Positions 58,491 through 61,199 of a DNA stretch of 64,000 nt are shown piece after piece. The DNA is from Castanea sativa (taxonomy: Eukaryota; Streptophyta; Magnoliopsida; Fagales; Fagaceae), in the NCBI RefSeq assembly GCF_040712315.1, contig NC_134013.1:44314501-44378500 (forward strand). Direction: 5' to 3'. Position numbers and translations under genes: made by a program. The first letter of the stretch is position 1. The number at the start of each line of letters is the position of its first letter. The notes beneath the pieces were generated by a model, which was given only the letters and a program-made list of their open reading frames with translations, was not told the DNA's origin and made no database searches.

Positions 58491-58849
58491 ATAATAAAAA
58501 AATGAACAGATTGAGAAACATTGTCACTGTCACTGATACACATAATCATATAAAATAATCATTTACACAAAAGGGAAACAAAATTGACCTTAATAATTAA
58601 TTTTTAAAAGGAAAAGAAATTGACTATTTGGTCGATTCTTAAACTTATGCACAAATTGAGTGCATAAGTTTGAAACTCAAAATTTGTAGTCAGTCACAAA
58701 AAAAAAAAAAAAAAAGCGCATAATTACACAATATTATTTGAGCTTAACCAAGATTAATGGATATAACAATTAAGAAGAAATATAGAGGAAGCAGACCTGA
58801 GTTCGTCTATGGAGAAGCGATCCCTAGATTTCCAGAAGGGAAGCCACAT
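3296..58849 (-). CDS. GFS9: GFS9/TT9 (CLEC16A-type, FPL domain) gene, 21 coding exons
   Basis: Spliced CDS: complement of 58797-58849, 56916-56967, 56740-56816, 56525-56658, 56329-56425, 56141-56198, 53458-53566, 53222-53345, 52950-53136, 52438-52763, 43064-43152, 42918-42988, 39856-39948, 38978-39037, 21260-21397, 15287-15392, 15123-15194, 14941-14999, 14542-14701, 3824-3990 and 3296-3625. I derived it by hand: all introns are GT-AG, phases match and the total is 2562 nt (853 aa), about the length known for plant GFS9. The N-terminal FPL domain lies in exons 3-7, with the name-giving Phe-Pro-Leu at about residue 162 in exon 7. Family knowledge: Arabidopsis GFS9/TT9 is a peripheral membrane protein at the Golgi needed for vacuolar trafficking, vacuole development and flavonoid (proanthocyanidin) accumulation; animal CLEC16A acts in endosome/autophagy/mitophagy. 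Function here is inferred by homology. No frameshift or internal stop was seen. The odd feature is gene size: four introns of 5.9-17.6 kb packed with transposons. Confidence 0.93.
3824..3990 (-). CDS. GFS9: GFS9 exon 20
   Basis: Reads [20 protein letters not shown], then [20 protein letters not shown] and [11 protein letters not shown]. It belongs to the conserved C-terminal domain, predicted beta-rich. Donor AAT|GTATGT. Confidence 0.93.
3991..4534. other. intron 19, unassigned 3' part
   Basis: AT-rich intronic sequence between exon 20 and the poly-T of LINE A; nothing recognised. Confidence 0.5.
5589..7860 (-). pseudogene. LINE A ORF2 endonuclease and reverse transcriptase remnant
   Basis: Endonuclease: SWNVRGLN start, GVYGPN, GGDFN are present, but the SDH motif reads [17 protein letters not shown], a degraded RQGDPLSP block (RKSYSSSP) and FVDD, then YLGLPLG. 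Catalytic box FVDD is intact, but the frame is broken at 6482-6603, 7088-7118 and elsewhere, so no product is expected. Confidence 0.8.
8564..9542. mobile_element. non-autonomous hAT-like element inside LINE A ORF1 (979 bp)
   Basis: Perfect 8-bp duplication CTTGTGAT at 8556-8563 and 9543-9550. Ends are CAGTGGCAGAGCC on the left and, read inward from the right, CAGGGGCGGAGGC. Interior is AT-rich without transposase. Removing it rejoins LINE A ORF1 reading frames on both sides, showing it landed after LINE A. Confidence 0.85.
9857..10740 (-). pseudogene. LINE A ORF1 N-terminal part
   Basis: The segment at 10370-10636 carries [20 protein letters not shown] followed by a [17 protein letters not shown] block, the same module as the second repeat in LINE B ORF1. 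Basic, Lys/Pro-rich linker follows (9857-10321). Several frameshifts separate the pieces. Confidence 0.65.
10930..13671 (+). mobile_element. 5'-truncated L1-type LINE C
   Basis: Begins inside ORF2 just before RT (similar to LINE B at about 36310) and ends with the family tail ttcttacttatc followed by poly-A at 13659-13671. Contains RT ([36 protein letters not shown]), a thumb region and the zinc module at 13150-13488. Carries stops at 11438, 11513, 12550 and others, a frameshift near 11915, a 198-bp tandem duplication and a short low-complexity insertion near 12560-12645. Antisense to GFS9. Confidence 0.88.
12013..12408 (+). repeat. 198-bp tandem duplication in LINE C ORF2
   Basis: The segment starting ttggggtcttctcat at 12013 recurs at 12211, offset 198 bp (66 codons), so the frame is kept. 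Both copies encode [20 protein letters not shown] and the following WKxLYLSKGG. Copies differ at a few bases only. Confidence 0.9.
13672..13920. other. intron 19, unassigned
   Basis: Between LINE C and the RTE fragment; no recognisable feature. Confidence 0.4.
13920..14420 (-). mobile_element. RTE-type LINE fragment
   Basis: Reverse-strand translation gives broken pieces such as [22 protein letters not shown] and LLYGIEC, which match the C-terminal end of plant RTE-clade reverse transcriptases (LRWFGHV, MLYGTECW signatures). Heavily mutated. A small internal duplication of an aaaagcaatcc phrase is at about 14385-14425. Confidence 0.65.
14542..14701 (-). CDS. GFS9: GFS9 exon 19
   Basis: Reads [20 protein letters not shown], continues through a PPI segment and ends [11 protein letters not shown]. 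Donor ATTG|GTCAGT opens the 10.6-kb intron 19. Confidence 0.92.
14941..14999 (-). CDS. GFS9: GFS9 exon 18
   Basis: Reads [20 protein letters not shown] with the first codon split by intron 17. Donor AAG|GTTTGA. A small exon that automatic annotation could miss. Confidence 0.9.
15123..15194 (-). CDS. GFS9: GFS9 exon 17
   Basis: Reads [20 protein letters not shown], then SYSD. Flanked by introns of 92 and 123 nt; phases match both neighbours. Confidence 0.9.
15287..15392 (-). CDS. GFS9: GFS9 exon 16
   Basis: Reads [20 protein letters not shown], then [15 protein letters not shown]. Acceptor GCACAG|GATTC; donor G|GTATTC. Confidence 0.92.
15395..15975. other. intron 15, unassigned
   Basis: AT-rich; short ORFs without family signature. 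Nothing supported. Confidence 0.4.
15976..18400 (+). mobile_element. Ty1/copia remnant
   Basis: Scattered, frame-broken pieces in pol order: protease-like [12 protein letters not shown] (about 16040), pre-integrase [19 protein letters not shown] (about 16320) and [11 protein letters not shown] (about 16508), integrase pieces [12 protein letters not shown] and QQNGIA (17480-17610), [18 protein letters not shown] (about 17865), and RNase-H tail [17 protein letters not shown] (about 18190). A purine tract gagggagaag and TATTGGAATC at about 18287 probably mark a decayed 3' LTR. RT itself is missing. Confidence 0.75.
17030..17230. repeat. dispersed repeat, copy 1 (second copy 41440-41715)
   Basis: Contains the phrases cttatcccaaaaacttcaac, gtgaatttaatcatttgacc and tctgctccaatatcat, which recur at 41440-41715. 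Non-coding; family unknown. It interrupts the copia remnant between pre-integrase and integrase. Confidence 0.5.
18644..18761. repeat. 57-bp tandem duplication
   Basis: The unit beginning aaagcttgaaccacgcc at 18644 repeats exactly at 18701. Confidence 0.9.
18807..20144. mobile_element. hAT-like element with GC-rich ends (1.34 kb)
   Basis: Perfect 21-bp terminal inverted repeats beginning CATGGTTTTAAAAACCAGAC, next to 8-bp flanks CTTATAGG and ATTATAGG (one mismatch). Subterminal ccggt/gaccgg motifs repeat at both ends. Interior is AT-rich plus a CT-rich stretch at 19680-19780. The antisense ORF at 19165-19497 has no transposase signature. Confidence 0.75.
20180..20990 (+). mobile_element. Ty3/gypsy 3' end and LTR remnant
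   Basis: A frame around 20258-20400 reads [20 protein letters not shown], resembling the C-terminal tail of plant Ty3 polyproteins. It is followed by an LTR-like stretch with cttaaataggctctg and an R/U5-like ccttggttc region. A 50-bp block (acctttggttcg...cattgggtca) occurs twice at about 20820 and 20868. No partner LTR was seen in the window. Confidence 0.5.
21001..21080. repeat. 40-bp tandem duplication
   Basis: gcatagttcaagattcatat recurs as gcatagttcacgatttatat 40 bp later; three differences in the unit. Confidence 0.85.
21260..21397 (-). CDS. GFS9: GFS9 exon 15
   Basis: Reads [20 protein letters not shown], then [20 protein letters not shown] and HLKLLK. This is one of the most conserved segments of plant GFS9. 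Donor AAA|GTAAGT. It is isolated between introns of 17.6 and 5.9 kb. Confidence 0.93.
21640..22270. other. intron 14, unassigned 3' part
   Basis: AT-rich sequence between exon 15 and LINE D; no family signature in the short ORFs. Confidence 0.4.
22283..23815 (+). mobile_element. 5'-truncated, internally deleted LINE D with target duplication
   Basis: Flanked by AATGTTCACTCA at 22271-22282 and 23816-23827 (the last bases of the tail overlap the duplication). It starts inside RT at the [10 protein letters not shown] box, contains FANDT, then jumps from a VDDVHALA segment directly to [10 protein letters not shown], so the region holding the YLGMPLG box and thumb is deleted. The C-terminus reaches the zinc module (23300-23578), then the family tail with a (TA)n expansion and poly-A. 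Confidence 0.9.
23725..23789. repeat. (TA)n microsatellite in LINE D 3' UTR
   Basis: About 32 TA units. LINE B has a much shorter gtatatatatc at the same place in its tail, so this is an expansion after insertion. Confidence 0.95.
24003..25700 (-). mobile_element. LINE fragment G1 (ORF2 endonuclease linker to RT)
   Basis: Minus strand, read leftward: linker pieces at about 25690-25400, RT start with a C-run insertion at 24879-24892, then [25 protein letters not shown] (24343-24651) and YLGFPLG (24036-24311). Both ends are truncated; the reading frame is broken by homopolymer runs at 24879-24892 and 25374-25386. Confidence 0.8.
25731..26880 (-). mobile_element. LINE fragment G2 (RT to pre-zinc region)
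   Basis: Minus strand, read leftward: EVLSRMLKK, a mutated FADN box, [17 protein letters not shown] and YLGMPFG (26532-26720), then RYGEEWGG, and an [14 protein letters not shown] block near 25830. The right end abuts the truncated 5' LTR of the Ty3 element. Confidence 0.75.
26881..27106 (+). repeat. 5' LTR of Ty3 element, truncated
   Basis: Matches the last part of the 3' LTR, from ccacatggtgg to ccatca. About the first 185 bp present in the 3' LTR are missing. Contains ctataaataagcaagg, a likely TATA region. Confidence 0.85.
27112..27123 (+). promoter_or_regulatory. primer binding site, initiator tRNA-Met type
   Basis: TGGTATCAGAGC, 5 bp after the LTR end, complementary to the 3' end of plant initiator tRNA-Met. 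Confidence 0.9.
27249..28600 (+). pseudogene. Ty3 gag with broken zinc knuckle, and protease start
   Basis: Starts [14 protein letters not shown]. Capsid-like [20 protein letters not shown] follows. The knuckle has CX2CX4HX4C spacing ([10 protein letters not shown]) but a TAG replaces one residue inside it. The protease active site reads [11 protein letters not shown] in place of a DSG triad. Many in-frame stops, each one transition away from Gln, Arg or Trp codons. Confidence 0.8.
28973..31658 (+). pseudogene. Ty3 pol remnant (RT, RNase H, integrase)
   Basis: [22 protein letters not shown] (about 29397-29456) and VYFDDIL (about 29609), so the YxDD-type box survives. RNase [21 protein letters not shown] and HTDHEDLKH. 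Integrase: [11 protein letters not shown] zinc-domain piece, [15 protein letters not shown] catalytic-core piece near 30860, and [21 protein letters not shown]-terminal domain. Frames shift at least at 29275, 29580, 29775, 30320 and 30690. Confidence 0.85.
31692..32113 (+). repeat. 3' LTR of Ty3 element
   Basis: About 422 bp from TGCTGTTTAC to CCTCCATCA. It holds a 28-bp internal duplication (ttgaatttgaatc...aagaaa, about 31958-32012) absent from the 5' LTR. Confidence 0.75.
32116..32780 (-). mobile_element. LINE fragment H (post-RT region)
   Basis: Minus-strand frame near 32400-32560 reads [20 protein letters not shown] and [20 protein letters not shown], the thumb region after the RT domain of this LINE family. 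Short and decayed; lies between the Ty3 3' LTR and LINE B. Confidence 0.6.
33167..35098 (+). pseudogene. LINE B ORF1, two frameshifts
   Basis: Part 1 (33167-33874, 235 codons) starts [20 protein letters not shown] and shows two similar beta-strand-rich units: [20 protein letters not shown] then ALWLMKNIE (residues about 20-60), and [20 protein letters not shown] followed by [18 protein letters not shown] (about 75-125). A basic/Pro-rich linker continues in another frame (33972-34700), then a helical C-terminus returns in the first frame (34733-35098) ending [17 protein letters not shown]. No CCHC knuckle and no obvious DUF4283 pattern. It probably encodes the nucleic-acid-binding chaperone of the LINE particle. 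Confidence 0.8.
35152..36290 (+). pseudogene. LINE B ORF2 endonuclease (EEP/APE fold)
   Basis: Starts at [15 protein letters not shown]. Conserved boxes are all present: [32 protein letters not shown] and SDHSPI, i.e. the metal-binding Asn, Glu, Asp and His. The open frame stops at 36138; the true continuation ([12 protein letters not shown], then [13 protein letters not shown]) alternates frames over 36090-36290, indicating several small indels. Confidence 0.9.
36202..38760 (+). pseudogene. LINE B ORF2 reverse transcriptase and zinc module
   Basis: One long frame to 38589. RT boxes in order: [83 protein letters not shown] and YLGMPLG. The catalytic FADD pair is intact. The zf-RVT region has [19 protein letters not shown] (CX2C...HX4HC). 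A TAG at 38587 removes the last residues; the frame resumes to about 38760 ending in [15 protein letters not shown]. The RT domain itself could be translated if an in-frame start existed. Confidence 0.9.
38978..39037 (-). CDS. GFS9: GFS9 exon 14
   Basis: Reads [20 protein letters not shown]. The acceptor is a GAGCAG tandem (NAGNAG), so the exon may instead begin at 39040 with an extra Gln, giving 854 aa. The donor CAG|GTACTT opens the 17.6-kb intron 14. LINE B ends just 58 bp inside that intron. Confidence 0.9.
39407..39423. repeat. G17 homopolymer
   Basis: Uninterrupted run of 17 G in intron 13. Confidence 0.9.
39608..39700 (-). mobile_element. short LINE 3'-end fragment
   Basis: Poly-T followed by atataagtaatgaaaattttatt and a cgagtacattgggaatgtac phrase, the reverse complement of the 3' end of this LINE family as also seen at 4535 and 44050. 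Within intron 13. Confidence 0.55.
39806..39841. repeat. (GA)n microsatellite beside exon 13 donor
   Basis: About 18 GA units; on the GFS9 coding strand it is a (CT)n tract starting 15 nt into intron 13. Confidence 0.95.
39856..39948 (-). CDS. GFS9: GFS9 exon 13
   Basis: Reads [20 protein letters not shown], then [11 protein letters not shown]. Donor AAG|GTAATG is followed 15 nt later by a long (CT)n repeat in the intron. Confidence 0.91.
39949..42917. other. intron 12, largely unassigned
   Basis: 3.0 kb of AT-rich DNA. The plus-strand ORF at 41155-41406 (starting [20 protein letters not shown]) has no recognised family and lies antisense. A dispersed repeat is at 41440-41715 and a C15 run at 42573-42587. 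Confidence 0.45.
41440..41715. repeat. dispersed repeat, copy 2, with internal duplication
   Basis: The block ttaaattaccgattgt...aatcacttaaccataag occurs twice inside (about 41435-41505 and 41640-41710) and resembles 17030-17230. The intervening text includes ctcgcttgtgagcc-like and ctctaataccatg phrases common in plant dispersed repeats. Confidence 0.6.
42918..42988 (-). CDS. GFS9: GFS9 exon 12
   Basis: Reads [20 protein letters not shown], then KLLL. Donor CTG|GTATCT. Intron 11 before it is only 75 nt. Confidence 0.92.
43064..43152 (-). CDS. GFS9: GFS9 exon 11
   Basis: Reads [20 protein letters not shown], then [10 protein letters not shown], typical of the family after the linker. Acceptor GTAG|G completes the split Arg codon; donor G|GTTATC. 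Confidence 0.92.
43415..44000. mobile_element. hAT-like element rich in AAGCTTGA motifs
   Basis: Inverted ends: AAGGCTGTGAACGACCCGAGC on the left and, inward from the right, AAGGGCTATAAATGAACTAAGC. The body is dense in short palindromic caagcttgagc repeats. Flanks tctcaccc and cctccacc are not a clean duplication, so the hAT assignment rests on end sequence only. Confidence 0.5.
45326..46693 (-). pseudogene. LINE E endonuclease and linker
   Basis: Starts [20 protein letters not shown] (the usual SWN reads SKN), then [19 protein letters not shown]. Frameshift near 46118. The linker at 45410-46003 includes [20 protein letters not shown] and [20 protein letters not shown]. It stops where RT should begin. 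Confidence 0.82.
46856..47482. mobile_element. GC-rich hAT-like element inside LINE E ORF1 (627 bp)
   Basis: Perfect 8-bp duplication GCTGTAAC at 46848-46855 and 47483-47490. Ends: CTAGGAAGCACGG on the left and, inward from the right, CTATGAAGCACGG. Left half is unusually GC-rich, with many cgattcgg/cggccga repeats; right end has cgcacccgcacccg repeats. No transposase. Confidence 0.88.
47491..48042 (-). pseudogene. LINE E ORF1 remnant
   Basis: Minus-strand pieces such as [20 protein letters not shown] and [16 protein letters not shown] (47490-47600) resemble the helical ORF1 C-terminal half of LINE A ([14 protein letters not shown]). Frames are broken upstream. Confidence 0.6.
48451..49112 (-). 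pseudogene. LINE F RT remnant
   Basis: [20 protein letters not shown] at 48906-49000, then [27 protein letters not shown] and [17 protein letters not shown]. Directly after this the sequence is already in the KYLGL region, so the segment with the catalytic Asp pair is deleted. Confidence 0.8.
49753..50007 (-). pseudogene. LINE F endonuclease remnant
   Basis: Reads [30 protein letters not shown], matching the second half of the LINE B endonuclease; the N-terminal catalytic boxes are absent. Confidence 0.7.
50234..51115 (-). pseudogene. LINE F ORF1 remnant
   Basis: 50804-51115 contains a [20 protein letters not shown] block equal to the second unit of LINE B ORF1, followed by a basic linker with [16 protein letters not shown] text in 50234-50608. 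Frameshifted between blocks. Confidence 0.7.
51371..51484. repeat. 57-bp tandem duplication in LINE F leader
   Basis: The unit beginning agcacaatgaaaactaagaa at 51371 recurs without change at 51428. Confidence 0.92.
51765..52230 (+). mobile_element. 3'-end LINE fragment J
   Basis: Reads [20 protein letters not shown] then [13 protein letters not shown] (zinc module) and a 3' UTR ending gatatcaataaagtttttacttataaa. Plus strand, 5'-truncated. Opposite in orientation to LINE E, whose 3' end at 44050 has the same ttgatatcaa phrase, so J and E belong to one subfamily. Confidence 0.75.
52438..52763 (-). CDS. GFS9: GFS9 exon 10 (variable linker)
   Basis: Begins [20 protein letters not shown], which is conserved, then runs into a Ser/His/Gly-rich stretch of about 65 residues that is probably a disordered, poorly conserved linker. 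Donor AG|GTAAAAT opens the 9.3-kb intron 10. Confidence 0.9.
52853..52897. repeat. (TG)n microsatellite in GFS9 intron 9
   Basis: About 22 TG units; a (CA)n tract on the coding strand, 90 nt upstream of the exon 10 acceptor. Confidence 0.95.
52950..53136 (-). CDS. GFS9: GFS9 exon 9
   Basis: Reads [20 protein letters not shown], continues through [20 protein letters not shown] and ends [10 protein letters not shown]. Donor AAT|GTAAGT. The next intron (186 nt) contains a long (CA)n tract on the coding strand. Confidence 0.92.
53222..53345 (-). CDS. GFS9: GFS9 exon 8
   Basis: Reads [20 protein letters not shown], then an [20 protein letters not shown] segment. Acceptor TTTCAG|TTGG; donor AA|GTAAGA splits a Lys codon. 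Confidence 0.92.
53458..53566 (-). CDS. GFS9: GFS9 exon 7 (FPL motif)
   Basis: Reads [20 protein letters not shown], then [16 protein letters not shown]. It contains the Phe-Pro-Leu motif that names the domain. Donor CATG|GTGAG. Confidence 0.93.
53960..54870 (+). mobile_element. LINE fragment L (endonuclease and linker)
   Basis: Plus-strand pieces: [14 protein letters not shown] (about 54000), [10 protein letters not shown] (54198), [11 protein letters not shown] (54450), and FNEDLKK...[13 protein letters not shown] (54637-54690), matching the LINE B endonuclease and the [20 protein letters not shown] linker in order. Heavily decayed, both ends truncated, in intron 6 antisense to GFS9. Confidence 0.6.
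54958..56101. mobile_element. Mutator-like non-autonomous element with long inverted repeats (1144 bp)
   Basis: Perfect 9-bp duplication AATTAACAA (54949-54957 and 56102-56110). Ends GGCGAAA...TTCGCC. Inverted arms reach roughly 54958-55290 and 55757-56101; both begin with tandem ttggtcccttaagttt motifs. The 470-bp centre includes a ccatcctcctccatctcgac stretch that could be captured sequence, but no ORF is convincing. 9-bp duplications with long arms fit MULEs. Confidence 0.88.
56141..56198 (-). CDS. GFS9: GFS9 exon 6 (FPL domain)
   Basis: Reads [19 protein letters not shown]. It ends on a full codon before GTAAGT. The following intron (2.6 kb) contains a Mutator-like element whose end lies only about 40 bp from this donor. 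Confidence 0.92.
56329..56425 (-). CDS. GFS9: GFS9 exon 5 (FPL domain)
   Basis: Reads [18 protein letters not shown], then [12 protein letters not shown]. The exon begins AC, completing the Tyr split by intron 4, and ends in the split Arg codon at AG|GTTTG. Confidence 0.92.
56525..56658 (-). CDS. GFS9: GFS9 exon 4 (FPL domain)
   Basis: Reads [20 protein letters not shown] through an [14 protein letters not shown] segment. It matches the FPL core helices. The donor is T|GTAAGT within a Tyr codon. Confidence 0.93.
56740..56816 (-). CDS. GFS9: GFS9 exon 3 (start of FPL domain)
   Basis: Reads [19 protein letters not shown] and continues to SSFF, a strongly conserved FPL-domain segment. Acceptor AAG|GATTTT; donor GA|GTGAG splits the Glu codon. 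Confidence 0.93.
56916..56967 (-). CDS. GFS9: GFS9 exon 2
   Basis: Reads [17 protein letters not shown] after the split Arg codon. The acceptor is a CAG before the G that completes AGG; the donor is AAG|GTAACT. Its first intron (1.8 kb) carries LINE fragments. Confidence 0.92.
57146..58020 (-). mobile_element. LINE fragment K (zinc module), split by another LINE tail
   Basis: Minus-strand text: [20 protein letters not shown] near 57440 and, beyond an interruption, [20 protein letters not shown] with [10 protein letters not shown] near 57840-57950. Normal order in the family is zinc module then LACWQGKF, so the two parts are one element. Sense to GFS9 in intron 1. Confidence 0.6.
57531..57763 (+). 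mobile_element. LINE 3'-UTR insertion in fragment K
   Basis: Plus-strand LINE tail (tgtacttgggtagcacc, aatgatttacttatc and a 17-A tail at 57746-57762) placed between the two halves of fragment K. Extremely 5'-truncated. Target duplication not clear. Confidence 0.55.
58021..58796. other. intron 1, unassigned 5' part
   Basis: AT-rich; contains an (AT)n tract at 58459-58486 and an A17 run near 58700. No coding signature. Confidence 0.5.
58797..58849 (-). CDS. GFS9: GFS9 exon 1 (start codon)
   Basis: Encodes [17 protein letters not shown] plus two bases of the next Arg codon, then donor AG|GTCTGC. The aromatic/basic MW-FW-SRDRFS-DEL start is characteristic of plant GFS9/CLEC16A proteins, which fixes this ATG. 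Confidence 0.9.
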
Positions 58850-59140
58850 GATTATTGGCAAATCAGAACTCTCAACTGGAATTCATTCTTAGCCCAAACA
58901 ATCGAATTCCAATTCAATCGGAAAAGAGAAGCTGAAGCATGTGAAAAAAGAAAGTAGTTTTTGTCTGTCTGTTTGTTTGGTTGTTTTTATGAAAACACAG
59001 AAAAAATTTTAATTTCCAGAAACAGAAAGGCACAGAGAGAGAGAGAGAGAGGCATAAAGGCGTTGTGGAGCTGGCGTACGGATCATGGGTCGGGTTGAAT
59101 TGAATTCACTTCCGGTCTGGGGTTGGGCCTCACTTCTTTA
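58850..59140 (-). promoter_or_regulatory. GFS9 5' leader with CT-rich tract
   Basis: Directly upstream of the start codon on the coding strand. It contains a pure (CT)n tract at 59035-59050, typical of plant 5' UTR pyrimidine patches, and no alternative in-frame start that extends the conserved N-terminus. A 5' UTR intron cannot be excluded from sequence alone. Confidence 0.5.
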
Positions 59141-59176
59141 ATTGGTATAGCCGTATTTGTCTACCCTACAACTAGA

Positions 59177-59187
59177 CTTTTATATCT
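59177..59187 (-). promoter_or_regulatory. candidate TATA box for GFS9
   Basis: The coding strand reads GATATAAAAGTC here, a good TATA match about 330 bp upstream of the ATG. A second TATATAAAAG-like site lies near 59219-59228. Transcription start is inferred, not shown. Confidence 0.4.
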
Positions 59188-59245
59188 CAATCATAAAAAA
59201 TAAAAATAAATATAAAAAACTTTTATATGGTTGAAAAATATATTA

Positions 59246-59403
59246 GAGCAGTAGTATTAATAGTGTTAAATAGCTATATAGCTATTTTTAGTATCACCAA
59301 TTCTAAAAAGTGAGCTATAATGGTTGAGCTAAACTTTAAAAATTTAGCTCCTCATCTACAGTGCAACTATAAATGGCTATGCATTGTAGTAAGAAGCTAA
59401 AAC

Positions 59404-59439
<36 letters not shown>

Positions 59440-60103
59440 CTTCTCTCTCTTCTCTCATTAAATAAATATTTTCTCTTTTTCTTTCTTTCTCTCTCTCTCC
59501 GGCTTCTCTCTTTTCTTCTTTTTTTCCTTCTCATTTTTTTTTCTCTCTAGCACCTCCCTTATCTCCTCTATACTTCGCCAGCCAGCTCGCCGACCCACCT
59601 CGCCGAGCCACAGACCCATCTCCCTAAACTCATCTCGCCAACCCACAAACCCATCCCTCCGAGAACCCCATCTCCCTTGACCCATCTCACTGAGACCCCA
59701 TCTCTCCAAGCCCCATTGCTAATTTGTTACCCAAGCCCCATCGTCACCGAGTTTGTGCTAGATTTGAATTTGTGTGCTTTGTGTTTGTGTTTATGTGCTA
59801 AGTTTGTGCTGGGTTTGTGCTGATTTGGGGTTGCTAGGTGCTGAGTTTCACACTGGTGGTGGAGGTGGTGCCTGAAGATAGTGATGAAGGCAATGAAGAA
59901 TAGGAAAAAAATAATAAATAAATAAATTGTTTAATGTAATAAATATATTATTTTATTGTGTTGTTTATATTATTTTATTGTGTTGAAAGCTAAGCTAAAA
60001 CCATTAATGTTGAATGTTTTGTAAAGTGAGAATGTAAAATAGATAAAATAACTTTTTGTGGTACCAAATAGCTAAAAAAATAGCTCCACGAATGTGGATG
60101 CTC
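59246..60103. mobile_element. PIF/Harbinger-like non-autonomous element (858 bp)
   Basis: 3-bp duplication TTA at 59243-59245 and 60104-60106; ends GAGCAGTAG and, inward from the right, GAGCATCCAC. Subterminal copies of tagctattt occur at both ends in opposite orientation. The interior has (AT)n at 59411-59434 and a cgccgagcc/cccatctc-rich stretch (59570-59720). No transposase. It starts about 60 bp upstream of the candidate TATA box. Confidence 0.7.
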
Positions 60104-60141
60104 TTAATGAAGGGAAACTTCTTTTAAAAATAAGGTCATAA

Positions 60142-60551
60142 TCTATACTATATATAAGAGGATTCTCCTCTTTGAACTGGACTTTTATGTAGTTCAAAAA
60201 TACCCTCATTAATGAAGGGTAACTTCTTTTAAAAATAGGATAATAAATGTCAAATAATAAATTTTATTTTGAATTCAAAAAGAGAACTCCTATAAATTAG
60301 GAATTTCTTCCTTCACATTCATCTTTTTATTCCCTAAAACTTAGTCTTTTTTATTCATTTTTCATCTAAATAAATGTAAAACATCCCCAATTTAAAAAAT
60401 TAAGAGAACTCCAAAAATTTAGCCTTCTTTCCATTCACGCTCGTCTTATTCTTCCTCCTGTTGACGTCTCGCAACGGTCGACCACCCTACACGGCAACGC
60501 TCGACCCTTTCGTGGAGCTCAAGTGCTATGAAAGAAGGGTTGAACCTCTAG
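60142..60551 (+). mobile_element. Helitron-like non-autonomous element (410 bp)
   Basis: 5' end TCTATACTATATATAAGAGG, a well-known plant Helitron start, and 3' end CTAG (60548-60551), inserted between A (60141) and T (60552). An imperfect stem ACCCTTTC / GAAAGAAGGGT lies just before the CTAG. No Rep/helicase ORF. Confidence 0.6.
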
Positions 60552-60559
60552 TATGTGAC

Positions 60560-61140
60560 TGAATTAAGTCAATTTTAATCTATTCTTACCAAAGGTAGTG
60601 AAGGCACCACAAATCATTGAGTTTTTACTAAGGTGTGATTAGTCCTCAAACTCTATTTGATTTTATTACCAGTCCTAGGCTAAGAAAAATTGTCACTTTT
60701 CCTAATCTAATATGTGTCGACGCCCGGCCTCGATCGGGAAAAACCGTTGAACCTTCGTTCAACCACCCGCCGTGGTGAAGCTCTTACGCGTATGAGGCCC
60801 GTTGGAGGCCATTCTCAATAATGGTGTGGTTTGACTTTAGGAGTCTCATGCGGAGCTTCGGGTGCTTTCTTTCTCAGTGGAGGAAGGTAGGTCTACCTTT
60901 AGAGATATGGCAGGAATCTTGGCCAAATTTTAGGTGATTACTAAAAGTAAGTGAAGTTGCTACCAATCATTGGGTTTTTCTAAGGTATGATTGGTCGCCT
61001 GTTTCTAGTTGATTTTATAACCAATCCTAGGCTAAGAAAAATGTCATTTTTCTAGATCTAATGTGGATGGCAAAAAATCTTGATTCTTGAGTCCAGAAGT
61101 TTGGTTACTTGTGGGAAAGGTGTTAGGCAGCCCACAATGC
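60560..61140. repeat. spaced direct repeats upstream of GFS9
   Basis: A block of about 125 bp (accaatcattgggtttttctaa...cctaggctaagaaaaatgtc) occurs at about 60585-60710 and 60945-61070, about 360 bp apart and moderately diverged. The start of the second half, tgttaggcagcccacaatgcc (61122), resembles text common near plant LTR leaders. Confidence 0.6.
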
Positions 61141-61199
61141 CTGTCCAAGGACAGTCCTTTGTTTTGATAAAACCTTAATTTTTAGATATTGGTAGTGAA

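Noticed and set aside
59458..59709. Minus-strand Trp/Gly/Arg-rich ORF
   Set aside because: Lies wholly in the low-complexity centre of the Harbinger-like element.
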